A DNA stretch of 64,000 bases from Methylotenera_A aquatica (GCA_965601485.1 OZ271846.1:1612001-1676000), one strand, 5' to 3'. Shown: positions 42,400-52,386, counted from the first letter of the stretch. Numbers and translations are program-made. The notes: a model not told the origin generated them from the sequence alone.

Positions 42400-45208
42400 A
42401 TTTACGCGCCTCGCCCGCACCAAACAAATTGCTCACACAACGTCCACAAATAGTTGAGTGCTCAGCATGCACGCCAACATCAGCGCGGTAATGCCAGCAA
42501 CGGTCGCATTTTTTATGATTACTCGGGGTGACGTCAATTTGAACACCAGAATCAACTTTTTTATAAACGTTGGCACGCGAAGAAATCATCACAAATCTCA
42601 AGTCATCTTTTAAGCTAGCCAACGATTCATACAATGGCCCATCAGCATAAATATCAATCTCTGCTTGCAACGACGAACCAACCAAACTTTGCGCACGTTG
42701 TTCTTCAATCGCTTTATTCGTAAGTCCACGTACGCTAATCACATCTTGCCAAGCTAATAGTTGTTTGTCAGTTATTGCATATTTAGGTAGCTGATACCAA
42801 ACGTCTTCGAATACAGTTTTTGGATTATTGACTTCTAAAATATGCCACATCTCATCCGCGGTAAAGCTTAAAATAGGAGCGATTAAACGCATAAAGGCAT
42901 GCGTAATATGATGTAAGGTACTTTGCGCAGCACGGCGCGCATGTGAGTTTTCACCGGCGGTATACAACCTGTCTTTCAGTATATCTAAGTAAAAGCCGCC
43001 CAAGTCTTCTGAGCAAAAACTCACGATTTTTTGTACCGCCAAATGGAATTCATAACGGTCATAATCGGCCAATACTTCTGTTTGCAGCTTTTCGGTTAAG
43101 TGCAAAGCATAACGGTCAATTTCCAACCATTCGCTTACTGGCAACAAATCTTTGTTGGCATCAAAATCAGCCAAATTCGCTAGTAAAAACTTCATAGTAT
43201 TGCGAATACGGCGATAACTTTCTGCCACACGCTTCAAAATTTCGTCCGAAATCGTTAGCTCTCCGGAATAATCAGTTGATGCCGTCCATAAGCGCAAAAT
43301 ATCAGCGCCGTAAGTATCCATCACCATTTGTGGCGCAACCACATTACCTTTAGATTTACTCATTTTATGGCCTGCACCATCAACCACAAAACCATGCGTT
43401 AGCAAGGCTTTGTAAGGCGCCCGGCCGTCAATGGCGCAGCCTGTTAATAAACTGGATTGAAACCAGCCGCGATGCTGATCGGAACCTTCTAGGTACAAAT
43501 CTGCAGGGAAATTTAACTCTGGGCGAGTTTTAAGAACAGCGGCATGTGTAGCACCAGAATCAAACCAAACGTCTAACGTGTAAGTGACCTTTTTATACTC
43601 AGCCGCATTTTCAGGCACATATTGTGACAAGAATGCTGCTCCATCCAAGCTAAACCAAGCTTCAACACCTTTTTTTTCAACTAGCAAGCATGCTTGTTCT
43701 AGTAATTCGGCTGTTTTTGGATGCGGCTTGCCCGTTTCTTTGTGCACAAAAAACGGCATTGGCACGCCCCAATTACGCTGGCGCGATACGCACCAATCAG
43801 GGCGATTTTTAATCATAGCCTCTAAACGCGCGCGACCCCAGCTTGGGAAAAATTCGGTTTGATCCACCGCTTTATTCGCATGCTCACGCAAACTTGCACC
43901 GGTTAAATCTTGTGCGTTCATGCCGATAAACCATTGGTGTGTAGCTAATTGCATCAACGGCGTTTTATGGCGCCAGCAATGTGGAAAGCTATGATTTAAA
44001 CGCGCACTGACCAGCAAATTACGCGTTTCTAGCATTTTAGCCAGAATCACTTTATTGGCATCCTGACGACTTAAGCCACGAATCGCCTCGAATTCGACCA
44101 AATCGCTATTAAAAAACTTACCATCACCGCCCATTAAGATACGCGGTTTTTCATTGGGGAAGTTGGCTTTCATCACCAACCAGTCATCATTACCATGCGC
44201 CGCCGCGGTGTGAACCAAGCCTGTACCTGCCTCGGTAGTGACATGGTCACCACAGATTACAGGCACTTGGCGGTTATCAAACGAATGATGTAATTGCAAT
44301 GATTTAAGTGCAATACCTTTGCAGGTGCCGATGACTTTGTAGTTTTCCTCTCCATAGCGGGCAAGCGTACTTTGGGCTAAATCATGCGCAAGGATTAACA
44401 AGCCTTTGCTGGTTTGAATCAAATCATAATCAAACTCTGGGTGAACGCTCACCGCTTGATTTGCAGGCAATGTCCAAGGAGTAGTAGTCCAAATCACAGC
44501 ATACGCATTACCTGTCACTTCTACACCAAATGCTTTACCTAATGCTGAATTATCCACCACCTTAAAACCCACATCAATCGCAGGCGAATTCACGTCTTCA
44601 TATTCCACTTCAGCCTCAGCCAGTGCAGAAGCACAATCAACACACCAATGCACGGGCTTGCTGCCTTGATACAAATAACCATTGGTATAGATTTCACCCA
44701 AAGCGCGCATGATATCGGCTTCGGTTTTGAAATCCATTGTAAGGTATGGATTATCCCAATCACCCAAGACGCCTAAACGAATAAAGTCTTTCTTTTGCTT
44801 TTCTACCTGCTCAGCCGCATAGGTGCGACATAGCTCACGAAACTTGGCAGGGTCAATATTCTTGCCGTGATTTTTTTCTACCACCAACTCAATCGGCAAG
44901 CCGTGACAATCCCAGCCTGGCACATAAGGCGCATCAAAACCACTTAAGGTTTTAGATTTAACAATAATATCTTTTAAGATTTTGTTCACCGCATGGCCGA
45001 TATGAATATCACCATTAGCATAGGGAGGACCATCATGCAGAATAAATTTTTTGGCGCCTTTACGCGACGCACGAATGCGCTCATAAAGCCTTTTGTCTGT
45101 CCATTGTTTTAACCAAGCGGGCTCACGTTTGGCCAAATCACCGCGCATAGGGAAAGGGGTTTCTGGTTGATTGATTTTGTATTTTAAATCTTTGGTTTGT
45201 TCAGTCAT
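42392..45208 (-). CDS. ileS: Isoleucyl-tRNA synthetase
   Basis: Class Ia synthetase for tRNA-Ile. 938 aa, family length. HIGH motif in GPPYANGDIHIGHAVNK (about 58-74), KMSKS in GAGHKMSKSKGNVV (about 600-613), the CP1 editing region with TTTPWTLPANQAV between them, and the C-terminal zinc ribbon CDRCWHYR ... CGRCVSN. Three bp after ribF. Upstream of lspA as in almost all proteobacteria. Confidence 0.97.
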   Translation of the reverse strand: MTEQTKDLKYKINQPETPFPMRGDLAKREPAWLKQWTDKRLYERIRASRKGAKKFILHDGPPYANGDIHIGHAVNKILKDIIVKSKTLSGFDAPYVPGWDCHGLPIELVVEKNHGKNIDPAKFRELCRTYAAEQVEKQKKDFIRLGVLGDWDNPYLTMDFKTEADIMRALGEIYTNGYLYQGSKPVHWCVDCASALAEAEVEYEDVNSPAIDVGFKVVDNSALGKAFGVEVTGNAYAVIWTTTPWTLPANQAVSVHPEFDYDLIQTSKGLLILAHDLAQSTLARYGEENYKVIGTCKGIALKSLQLHHSFDNRQVPVICGDHVTTEAGTGLVHTAAAHGNDDWLVMKANFPNEKPRILMGGDGKFFNSDLVEFEAIRGLSRQDANKVILAKMLETRNLLVSARLNHSFPHCWRHKTPLMQLATHQWFIGMNAQDLTGASLREHANKAVDQTEFFPSWGRARLEAMIKNRPDWCVSRQRNWGVPMPFFVHKETGKPHPKTAELLEQACLLVEKKGVEAWFSLDGAAFLSQYVPENAAEYKKVTYTLDVWFDSGATHAAVLKTRPELNFPADLYLEGSDQHRGWFQSSLLTGCAIDGRAPYKALLTHGFVVDGAGHKMSKSKGNVVAPQMVMDTYGADILRLWTASTDYSGELTISDEILKRVAESYRRIRNTMKFLLANLADFDANKDLLPVSEWLEIDRYALHLTEKLQTEVLADYDRYEFHLAVQKIVSFCSEDLGGFYLDILKDRLYTAGENSHARRAAQSTLHHITHAFMRLIAPILSFTADEMWHILEVNNPKTVFEDVWYQLPKYAITDKQLLAWQDVISVRGLTNKAIEEQRAQSLVGSSLQAEIDIYADGPLYESLASLKDDLRFVMISSRANVYKKVDSGVQIDVTPSNHKKCDRCWHYRADVGVHAEHSTICGRCVSNLFGAGEARKYA

Positions 45209-45211
45209 GGT

Positions 45212-46168
45212 TTAATTCTTAACATCTTGTTCATTAAAATATTCTCTAGCTATAACAATATCTTGAGCAATTTGCGCTTTTAAAGCATCTAATCCGCTGA
45301 ATTTCATTTCATCGCGTATTTTGCGTAAAAATTCCACATTCACATGTCTTCCATATAAATCTTCATTAAAATCAAGTATATGCACTTCTAATGATAGCTT
45401 TGGTACCCCTGCAATTGTTGGGCGCACACCCAAGTTTGCTACTGCGTTCAAACCATTTAGCTTCTGTACTTGAAATTGAGTTGCACTTAATTTCGTTAAA
45501 GTTAATTTTACGGCATATACCCCAGTTAAGGCAGGTCGCTCATGCTTGATATGAATATTAGCCGTGGGAAAGCCCAATTCGCGACCCAGTTTAGCGCCAT
45601 GCACCACTTTGCCGCTGATGCTGTAAGCACGACCCAGCAATTGAGACGCTAGCTCTAAATTGCCATAAGATAAAGCATCTCGCACGCGCGTGCTAGATAT
45701 GCGCTCATTGGCAAAATTGACTGGTGCAAAATCAATCAAGTCAAAACCATTGGTTTTAAAATCGGTCACCGTGCCAGAGCGCTTGACACCAAATCTAAAA
45801 TCTTCGCCCACCAGAATCGTGTTCACCTGCATTTTTTTGCGCAGCATTTCATTCATAAACGCTTGGGCATTAATAGCTGAAAAAAGTTGATTAAATGAAC
45901 ATATAAAGGTTTTTTGCACGCCTGCTTCAATAAAATACTCTAGCTTTTCACGCAAATTACATAAGCGGCTTGGCGCGTTTAACGGCGTAAAAAACTCGCG
46001 CGGATGCGGCTCAAACGTCATCACCGCTGGTATTAAGCTTTTAGCATGCGCGACTTCTATCAAACGCTTTAATAAAGATTGATGACCCAAGTGCATGCCA
46101 TCAAAATTGCCAATCGCTAATGCAGTTGGCCTATTATCCGTTGCTGGAATATGCCTAAAAACCTGCAT
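45212..46168 (-). CDS. ribF: Bifunctional riboflavin kinase / FAD synthetase
   Basis: Makes FMN then FAD. 318 aa. The N-terminal nucleotidyltransferase has AIGNFDGMHLGHQSLL and ISSTRVRDAL; the C-terminal kinase domain has GRELGFPTANI and ANLGVRPTI. Its start overlaps the murJ stop by 1 bp, so the pair is tightly coupled; ileS follows directly. Confidence 0.96.
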   Translation of the reverse strand: MQVFRHIPATDNRPTALAIGNFDGMHLGHQSLLKRLIEVAHAKSLIPAVMTFEPHPREFFTPLNAPSRLCNLREKLEYFIEAGVQKTFICSFNQLFSAINAQAFMNEMLRKKMQVNTILVGEDFRFGVKRSGTVTDFKTNGFDLIDFAPVNFANERISSTRVRDALSYGNLELASQLLGRAYSISGKVVHGAKLGRELGFPTANIHIKHERPALTGVYAVKLTLTKLSATQFQVQKLNGLNAVANLGVRPTIAGVPKLSLEVHILDFNEDLYGRHVNVEFLRKIRDEMKFSGLDALKAQIAQDIVIAREYFNEQDVKN

Positions 46169-47712
46169 TAGTGTTTAACCCTGCGCATATAGTCTTTAGG
46201 CCTAAAACCCAATATAAACAAGGCAGCGAAGTAGCTAACGCCACCCAACACAACCAACATACTTAGATAAGTTAAGCGCTTCATTAAGCTAAAATCAAGC
46301 CATGTACTGGCATCACCCATGGCAAAATACAGTACAACGGTCATCACACCCAATGCCAGCAATAATTTCATCAGAAAAATCAGCCAACCAACCTGTGGTT
46401 TAAAAATTTGCGCTTTTTGCAAATGATAAAACAGCAAAGAAGCGTTAATGCAGGCCCCCAAGCCAATTGCCAGAGCTAAAGCCGCATGGTTTAAATGTAG
46501 CCCAAAAATAAAAATCAGATTCATTAACTGCGTTGCCACCAAGGTGAATACCGCAATTTTTACTGGCGTTTTGACATTTTGCCGTGCGTAAAAACCTGGG
46601 GCTAGAATCTTCACCAAAATCAAACCCAATAAACCAATGCTATAGGCAATTAGCGCTTGTTGCGTCATGGCAACATCTATCGCGGTAAACTTTCCATAGT
46701 GAAACAAAGTAGCCACCAAAGGCGTTGCCAACACCGACAACGCCACAGCGGCGGGCGCGGCCAAAATAAAGGTTAAACGCAATCCCCAGTCCAGCAATTG
46801 TGAGTATTCACTATCGTCTCTTCCTGCGTATGCCTTTGATAAGCTTGGCAATAATATGGTACCTAATGCTACACCCAGCACACCTGTTGGGAATTCCATT
46901 AAACGGTCTGCATAATACAACCAACTAACACTACCGGTCGCTAAAAATGAAGCAAAAATAGTATTAATAATCAGGGAAATCTGTGCGACAGAAACTCCTA
47001 AAACGGCTGGGCCCATTAGTTTTAAAATACGATACACACCTTCATCATCGCGCTTCATTTCAAATTTTGGTAGTAATCCAATTTGCTTTAAAAAAGGAAT
47101 TTGAAAAATTAACTGTAAAAAACCACCCACAAATACTGCCCAAGCCAGTACTTTGATGGGCTCCCTAAAATGCTCCGCAAAAAACAATACCGCTGCAATC
47201 ATCGCTACATTTAGCCAAACGGGGGTAAATGCAGGGATACTAAATTTGTTGTAGGTATTTAGCACACCGCCCGCCATTGAAACCAGCGAGATAAAGAAAA
47301 TATAAGGAAATGTGATGCGCAACAACTCAATAGTGAGTTGCATCTTATCGGGCTCTGCTTTAAAGCCAGGCGCTATTAAGGCGACAATCCAAGGTGCAGC
47401 AAGCATACCAAGCAATGTAACACCAACCAGAATTATACCCAGCCAAGTGGCTACTCGGTTAACCAAGCTTCGCGTTTCATCAAATGTGCGCTGGGTTTTG
47501 TATTCCGCCAAAATGGGGACAAACGCCTGACTAAAGGCTCCTTCAGCCGATATACGTCGCAATAAATTAGGAATTTTGAACGCGACAATAAAGGCATCCG
47601 TAATCATGCCAGCACCAAACACACGAGCAATCAGTGCATCGCGCACAAAACCCAATATGCGCGAGATAAACGTCATACTGCCAACTTTAGCTAAAGCTTT
47701 GAGTAAATTCAT
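46168..47712 (-). CDS. murJ: Lipid II flippase MurJ
   Basis: A 14-helix MOP-superfamily transporter (514 aa) that flips lipid II for peptidoglycan synthesis. The N-terminus LLKALAKVGSMTFISRILGF and PNLLRRISAEGAFSQAFVP are diagnostic. Conserved arginines in RDALIARVFG and NLLRR are present. First gene of murJ-ribF-ileS-lspA; divergent from rpsT across 218 bp. Confidence 0.96.
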   Translation of the reverse strand: MNLLKALAKVGSMTFISRILGFVRDALIARVFGAGMITDAFIVAFKIPNLLRRISAEGAFSQAFVPILAEYKTQRTFDETRSLVNRVATWLGIILVGVTLLGMLAAPWIVALIAPGFKAEPDKMQLTIELLRITFPYIFFISLVSMAGGVLNTYNKFSIPAFTPVWLNVAMIAAVLFFAEHFREPIKVLAWAVFVGGFLQLIFQIPFLKQIGLLPKFEMKRDDEGVYRILKLMGPAVLGVSVAQISLIINTIFASFLATGSVSWLYYADRLMEFPTGVLGVALGTILLPSLSKAYAGRDDSEYSQLLDWGLRLTFILAAPAAVALSVLATPLVATLFHYGKFTAIDVAMTQQALIAYSIGLLGLILVKILAPGFYARQNVKTPVKIAVFTLVATQLMNLIFIFGLHLNHAALALAIGLGACINASLLFYHLQKAQIFKPQVGWLIFLMKLLLALGVMTVVLYFAMGDASTWLDFSLMKRLTYLSMLVVLGGVSYFAALFILGFRPKDYMRRVKH

Positions 47713-47819
47713 TTTTATTTAGAATGGATGACTTAGATAACTCTTGTTGATAGATGCTTTTTTAATAGTAGGCATTTTAACATGGCGGCTTGGCTTTAAT
47801 TACATGCTTTTTAGTGATT

Positions 47820-47853
47820 AGTTCTTGCCAAAGAACTTAAAAAACACTATTAT
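47820..47853 (+). promoter_or_regulatory. Strong rpsT promoter with inverted repeat over the -35
   Basis: TTGCCA (47825-47830), 17 bp, TATTAT (47848-47853). A perfect 7-bp inverted repeat AGTTCTT / AAGAACT (47820-47826 and 47831-47837) wraps the -35 box, a position where a bound regulator would block RNA polymerase. Confidence 0.65.
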
Positions 47854-47880
47854 GCACGGTTTCGTATTAACACTAACTTA

Positions 47881-47912
47881 CTTTAGTCAAAGTATTATTA
47901 CTTCGACTAAAG
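47881..47912 (+). promoter_or_regulatory. Leader hairpin upstream of rpsT
   Basis: CTTTAGTC-A-AAGTA pairs with TACTT-C-GACTAAAG around a TTAT tetraloop: 13 bp with a single A/C mismatch. It lies 18 nt before the rpsT ATG, in the expected 70-nt leader. S20 is known to repress its own translation in E. coli; a leader stem here could serve that purpose, which is inference. Confidence 0.6.
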
Positions 47913-47930
47913 CATTGGGATAATGAACAC

Positions 47931-48329
47931 ATGGCAAATACCGCACAAGCACGCAAACGCGCACGTCAATCTGTTAAAGTAAATGCGCATAACTCTGCAT
48001 TGCGCTCAACTTTACGTACCGCAATAAAAAAAGTATTAAAAGCAGTAGAAGCTGGAGATAAAGCTGTTGCAATGGCTACTTACCAAGAAAACGTCAGTGT
48101 TATTGATCGAATTGCCGACAAAAACATTATTCACAAAAATAAAGCAGCACGTCATAAAAGCCGTTTAACTGCTGCTATTAAAGCGCTTTCAACAGATGGT
48201 CCTGTGATGTTAACTAAAAAAGTAGCTCCTGCTAAAGCTAAAGCAGCACCAAAAGCGAGTGCGGCAGCTCCTACAAAAGCTAAAGTGGCAGCAAAACCTA
48301 AAGCAGCGCCAAAAGCAAAAACTGTTTAA
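47931..48329 (+). CDS. rpsT: 30S ribosomal protein S20 with extended tail
   Basis: Residues 1-87 are a standard S20 (MANTAQARKRARQSVK ... HKNKAARHKSRLT), a three-helix protein binding 16S rRNA. The E. coli protein stops at 87; this one runs on to 132. The extra 45 residues are almost only Ala, Lys, Pro with a few Val, Thr, Ser (APAKAKAAPKAS, AKPKAAPKAK), like a histone H1 tail. L21 in this window has a similar addition. Single gene with its own promoter and strong terminator, opposite in direction to murJ. Confidence 0.96.
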   Translation: MANTAQARKRARQSVKVNAHNSALRSTLRTAIKKVLKAVEAGDKAVAMATYQENVSVIDRIADKNIIHKNKAARHKSRLTAAIKALSTDGPVMLTKKVAPAKAKAAPKASAAAPTKAKVAAKPKAAPKAKTV

Positions 48330-48379
48330 CCGAAAATAATTTAATTAAAATTAGGTAATTTAGCTAGTTTTAATTAACC

Positions 48380-48413
48380 AATAAAAAAGCCTCGCATGCG
48401 AGGCTTTTTTATT
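48380..48413. terminator. Bidirectional terminator after rpsT
   Basis: A perfect palindrome with core AAAAAAGCCTCGC / GCGAGGCTTTTTT (48383-48410) continued by AAT/ATT on both sides. It serves rpsT and the convergent purK. Confidence 0.93.
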
Positions 48414-48479
48414 GTGCGTTCTATTTAAATACCGTCATTTAAATAAAATTAATTAAATCAGCACAATATAAAAATCATT

Positions 48480-49634
48480 TTAACCAATATTTAACTGACT
48501 ACGAGCAATTAAAGCGGTATTCAATAGCGCTTGTTTATCTTGCACCTTCAAGCGACCAATGACGGTAAAGTGACCCATTTTTCTAGCTCTGCGTGGCTCT
48601 TCTTTACTGTATAAATGTAATTTTAGATTATTGTGCGCCATGGCTTTATTCCATGCGGGCTCTTGATTATCAACCCAGCTATCACCCAAAATATTCACCA
48701 TCACCGCATTGCTATGCAAACCTGATTCACCCAGTGGCAGGCCAGTCAATGCACGCACTTGCTGTTCAAATTGATTCGTTATGCAGGCATCAATGGTGTA
48801 ATGGCCCGAATTATGTGGGCGCGGTGCAATCTCATTTACCAGCAATTGCTTGCCCACCACAAAAAATTCCACTCCTAACACGCCAATATAATCTAGCTTT
48901 TCTGCCAACTTTTTAGCTAGCTCTTGAGCATTGGCTTTAACCACTTCACTACATCGCGCAGGCACAATGCTGATATCGAGTATGCCATTGAGATGACTAT
49001 TTTCAGCAGTAGGGAAAGCGGCAATATTACCTTTTGCATCACGCGCCAACACCACAGAAACTTCTAAATCCAGCGGCAGCATTTGCTCTAACACACAAAC
49101 TTCCTGCTTAAATTCGGCAAAAGCTTTTTGCGCTTCTACTTGATTTTTAACACGCGCTTGACCTTTACCATCGTAACCAAAGCGCGCCACTTTCAAAATA
49201 GCTGGGTACAAATCGCTGTCATCTGCTGGCAAATCGGCTATTGTATTAATAACTACAAACGGCGCCACTGGCAAACCCGCTTGTTTAATAAAGTTTTTTT
49301 CTAATACGCGATTTTGCGCAATAGCCACACAAGTAGCACTTGGGCGAACGATTACCGTTTCAGCTAATTTTTCCAAAGTTGTCGCGGGCACATTCTCAAA
49401 CTCAGTCGTTACCGCTTGGCAAGTTTCCGCCATTTGTTTTAAGAACTTTGCATCATCATAGCGAGCGCACAGATGTACATCGGCAATTTTGCCTGCTGGG
49501 CTATTGGGGTCAGGGTCTAGAACCGTGACTTTATAACCCAACTCATGCGCGGAAGTCACAAAAAAGCGACCCAACTGGCCGCCGCCTAACATACCCAGCA
49601 TGGCTGGCGCATTAATAATGTGGCTGGTTGTCAT
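48480..49634 (-). CDS. purK: 5-(carboxyamino)imidazole ribonucleotide synthase
   Basis: ATP-grasp enzyme of purine synthesis that carboxylates AIR with bicarbonate. 384 aa. N-terminal MLGGGQLGRFFVTSAHELG, central ATP-grasp with RFGYDGKGQARV, and NEIAPRPHNSGHYTIDA with the metal Glu/Asn. Start overlaps the purE stop by 4 bp. Last gene of obgE-proB-purE-purK. Confidence 0.95.
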   Translation of the reverse strand: MTTSHIINAPAMLGMLGGGQLGRFFVTSAHELGYKVTVLDPDPNSPAGKIADVHLCARYDDAKFLKQMAETCQAVTTEFENVPATTLEKLAETVIVRPSATCVAIAQNRVLEKNFIKQAGLPVAPFVVINTIADLPADDSDLYPAILKVARFGYDGKGQARVKNQVEAQKAFAEFKQEVCVLEQMLPLDLEVSVVLARDAKGNIAAFPTAENSHLNGILDISIVPARCSEVVKANAQELAKKLAEKLDYIGVLGVEFFVVGKQLLVNEIAPRPHNSGHYTIDACITNQFEQQVRALTGLPLGESGLHSNAVMVNILGDSWVDNQEPAWNKAMAHNNLKLHLYSKEEPRRARKMGHFTVIGRLKVQDKQALLNTALIARSQLNIG

Positions 49635-50134
49635 GGCTTTTCACTTAACTCCATTGCATGCACTTTTCCAGATTGCTTAACTCGAAATTCTGCTAATTTT
49701 TTTGCTAGATCGGCGTCTTGATTCGCCAAAATAGAAACGGCAAATAAACCAGCATTGGCCGCTCCTGCATCGCCAATCGCAAAGGTGGCAACAGGTATGC
49801 CTTTTGGCATTTGCACAATCGATAATAATGAATCTTGACCCTGCAAATACTTGGTAGGCACGGGCACACCCAATACAGGCAAAGTAGTTTTAGCGGCAAC
49901 CATACCCGGCAAATGCGCCGCGCCACCTGCGCCTGCAATAATAATTTGGTAGCCATTTTTTTGCGCGTTTTCAGCAAAGCTAAACATTAAATCTGGCGTG
50001 CGGTGCGCAGAAACCACTTTTGCCTCATATGGCACATCAAAATCCGCCAGCATTTGCGCAGCATTTTTCATCACAGGCCAATCACTGTCCGAACCCATGA
50101 TAATGGCTACTAAAGGTTTACTCATTTTAAGCAT
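49631..50134 (-). CDS. purE: N5-carboxyaminoimidazole ribonucleotide mutase
   Basis: Shifts the carboxyl group of N5-CAIR to give CAIR, the step after PurK. About 165 aa with the class I signature VAIIMGSDSDWPVM, VSAHRTPDLMFSF and GAGGAAHLPGMVA. Three in-frame starts compete: GTG at 50140, ATG at 50134 and ATG at 50125; the middle one has a GAG at workable distance and is used here. Confidence 0.93.
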   Translation of the reverse strand: MLKMSKPLVAIIMGSDSDWPVMKNAAQMLADFDVPYEAKVVSAHRTPDLMFSFAENAQKNGYQIIIAGAGGAAHLPGMVAAKTTLPVLGVPVPTKYLQGQDSLLSIVQMPKGIPVATFAIGDAGAANAGLFAVSILANQDADLAKKLAEFRVKQSGKVHAMELSEKP

Positions 50135-50153
50135 TCTCACTCAATAATAACTA

Positions 50154-51275
50154 CTAAAGAATAATTAGGTTATCTCTATGGATTAACTCGGATTCCTCTA
50201 CGAAACCCAAAATTTGTTCAATTTCATTGCTAGATTTGCGTTTAATTCGGCTGGCATCGTTTGAATTATAGTTCATAATGCCACGAGCCACTTCAATGCC
50301 AGATTCATTTACGCAGGCAACCACGTCGCCACGTTCAAAACTGCCTTGAACATCAATCACACCAATTGGCAATAAACTTTTGCCATCTGTTTTAAGCACT
50401 TTTACCGCTCCTGCATCCAATACTAGTTTACCGCCTAAACGCAAATGATCCGCCAACCATTGTTTCTTGGCTAATATTTTCATTTGTGTGGCTTTTAAAT
50501 GGGTACCAATGGCTTCACCTGCATTTAAACGCAGCAATACATCTGGCTCACGTCCCGACGCAATAATAGTATGTGCACCACTTTTGGCCGCGCGTTTGGC
50601 AGCCAAAATCTTGGTTAACATGCCGCCTGTGCCTAAATTGCTGCCCGCACCTCCCGCCATTTTTTCCAATTCAAGGTTGCCAGCAGTTTCAAAATTAATA
50701 AATTGCGCGGCTTCGTCTTTACGCGGATCTGCCGAAAACAATCCTTGTTGGTCGGTTAATATCACCAAAGCATCCGCCTCAATTAAATTGGCGACTAAGG
50801 CAGCTAAAGTATCATTATCGCCAAAGCGAATTTCTTCTGTAACCACGGTATCGTTTTCGTTGATGATGGGAATAACGTTTAAATCAAGTAAGGTTTTTAA
50901 TGTGCTACGCGCGTTTAAATAACGCTTTCTATCGGCTAAATCTTCATGCGTAAGCAGCAATTGTGCCGTGTGCAGGCCATGTTGCGCAAAACAGCTTTCA
51001 TACATTTGCACCAAGCCCATTTGCCCAACAGCTGCAGCCGCTTGCAACTCGTTTACTTCTACAGGGCGCTTTTTCCATCCAAGCCTTTGCATGCCTTCTG
51101 CTACTGCACCACTAGAGACCAGTACCACTTGCTTGCCTTGTTTAACCAGCGCGCTAATTTGCGCCGCCCATGCTACAATCGCCGCCCTGTCTAAACCCTC
51201 ACCATTATTGGTAACAAGACTAGAGCCGACTTTAACGATTAAAGTCTTGGTATTAATTAGTAATGATTGGCTCAT
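50154..51275 (-). CDS. proB: Glutamate 5-kinase
   Basis: First enzyme of proline synthesis; usually feedback-inhibited by proline. 373 aa: amino-acid-kinase domain (about 8-260; VKVGSSLVTNNGEG, SSGAVAEGM, NENDTVV) and a C-terminal PUA domain (about 280-365; GAVKVLKTDGKSLLPIG). Its start overlaps the end of obgE by 23 bp. The obgE-proB link is conserved in betaproteobacteria. Confidence 0.96.
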   Translation of the reverse strand: MSQSLLINTKTLIVKVGSSLVTNNGEGLDRAAIVAWAAQISALVKQGKQVVLVSSGAVAEGMQRLGWKKRPVEVNELQAAAAVGQMGLVQMYESCFAQHGLHTAQLLLTHEDLADRKRYLNARSTLKTLLDLNVIPIINENDTVVTEEIRFGDNDTLAALVANLIEADALVILTDQQGLFSADPRKDEAAQFINFETAGNLELEKMAGGAGSNLGTGGMLTKILAAKRAAKSGAHTIIASGREPDVLLRLNAGEAIGTHLKATQMKILAKKQWLADHLRLGGKLVLDAGAVKVLKTDGKSLLPIGVIDVQGSFERGDVVACVNESGIEVARGIMNYNSNDASRIKRKSSNEIEQILGFVEESELIHRDNLIIL

Positions 51276-52335
51276 TTTTTACTTGTTCTGCTGAGTTTTC
51301 TTCTAATGCTTCAGTCTCTTGTACCGTTATTTTGACGGCATCCAAATGATCCATTATCGCGTAAGTCAGCTCTTTGCAGCCAACGCCACTAATCGCAGAA
51401 ATAGGAAATACCGGGCCTATCCAGCCATAATCCTTGACAAACTTTTTGACCACATCTTCGCTATCTTGCAACATGTCGGTTTTGTTTAGCACCAACCAGC
51501 GTGGTTTGTTGTAAAGCTCTTCATCATACTTTTTAAGCTCATTAACAATCGCTTTAGCTTCTGCCACTGGGTCAGTAGCATCATCAAATGGTGCGATATC
51601 CACCAAATGTAAAAGTAATGATGTTCTCGCCAAATGGCGCAAGAACTGATGCCCTAGCCCCGCTCCTTCAGCCGCACCTTCAATCAAACCTGGCACATCT
51701 GCAATCACAAAGCTGCGCTCTGAATCCACGCGCACCACCCCCAAATTAGGATGCAAAGTGGTAAATGGATAATCTGCTACTTTAGGTTTTGCAGCAGAAA
51801 CCGAACGAATAAAGGTCGATTTACCTGCATTAGGCATGCCCAGTAAGCCAACATCAGCCAATACTTTAAGCTCCATATACAATTCAAATTCTTCACCAGG
51901 CTCACCTTTGGTACATTGACGTGGTGAACGATTGATAGAGGATTTGAAATGCACATTACCTAAACCGTTATTACCTCCTTTTGCTAGCAGCACTTTGCGA
52001 CCATGCGTATCTAAATCCACAATCATGCGCTCAGTCGCTTTGTCTGATATCACTGTACCAACTGGCACACGCAAAATCGTGTCTTCACCTTTTGCGCCAT
52101 AGCACTCTGCGCCACGACCATTTTCACCACGTTGACCGCGGAAAGTGCGCGTATAGCGATAGTCAACTAGGGTATTAATGTTGCGGTCTGCAATTGCATA
52201 AATTGAACCGCCTTTACCTCCATCGCCACCATTAGGCCCGCCCATAGGCTCATATTTTTCTCGTCTAAACGTAGCAACGCCGTTGCCGCCGTCACCTGCG
52301 TAAACTTTAATAGTTGCCTCATCGATAAACTTCAT
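51253..52335 (-). CDS. obgE: GTPase Obg
   Basis: A 50S-associated GTPase in ribosome assembly and stress control. 360 aa. The Gly-rich Obg fold (about 1-158, FIDEATIKVYAGDGGNG) precedes the G domain: G1 GMPNAGKSTF, G3 DVPGLIEGA, G4 NKTD and G5 SAISG. A short acidic tail ends the protein. Downstream of rplU-rpmA but set apart by a terminator and 250 bp, so it likely has its own promoter. Confidence 0.97.
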   Translation of the reverse strand: MKFIDEATIKVYAGDGGNGVATFRREKYEPMGGPNGGDGGKGGSIYAIADRNINTLVDYRYTRTFRGQRGENGRGAECYGAKGEDTILRVPVGTVISDKATERMIVDLDTHGRKVLLAKGGNNGLGNVHFKSSINRSPRQCTKGEPGEEFELYMELKVLADVGLLGMPNAGKSTFIRSVSAAKPKVADYPFTTLHPNLGVVRVDSERSFVIADVPGLIEGAAEGAGLGHQFLRHLARTSLLLHLVDIAPFDDATDPVAEAKAIVNELKKYDEELYNKPRWLVLNKTDMLQDSEDVVKKFVKDYGWIGPVFPISAISGVGCKELTYAIMDHLDAVKITVQETEALEENSAEQVKNEPIITN

Positions 52336-52386
52336 TCAAAAACCTTTTTAACTCAATCATCAATCACATCGCCCGCAGATTTAACA

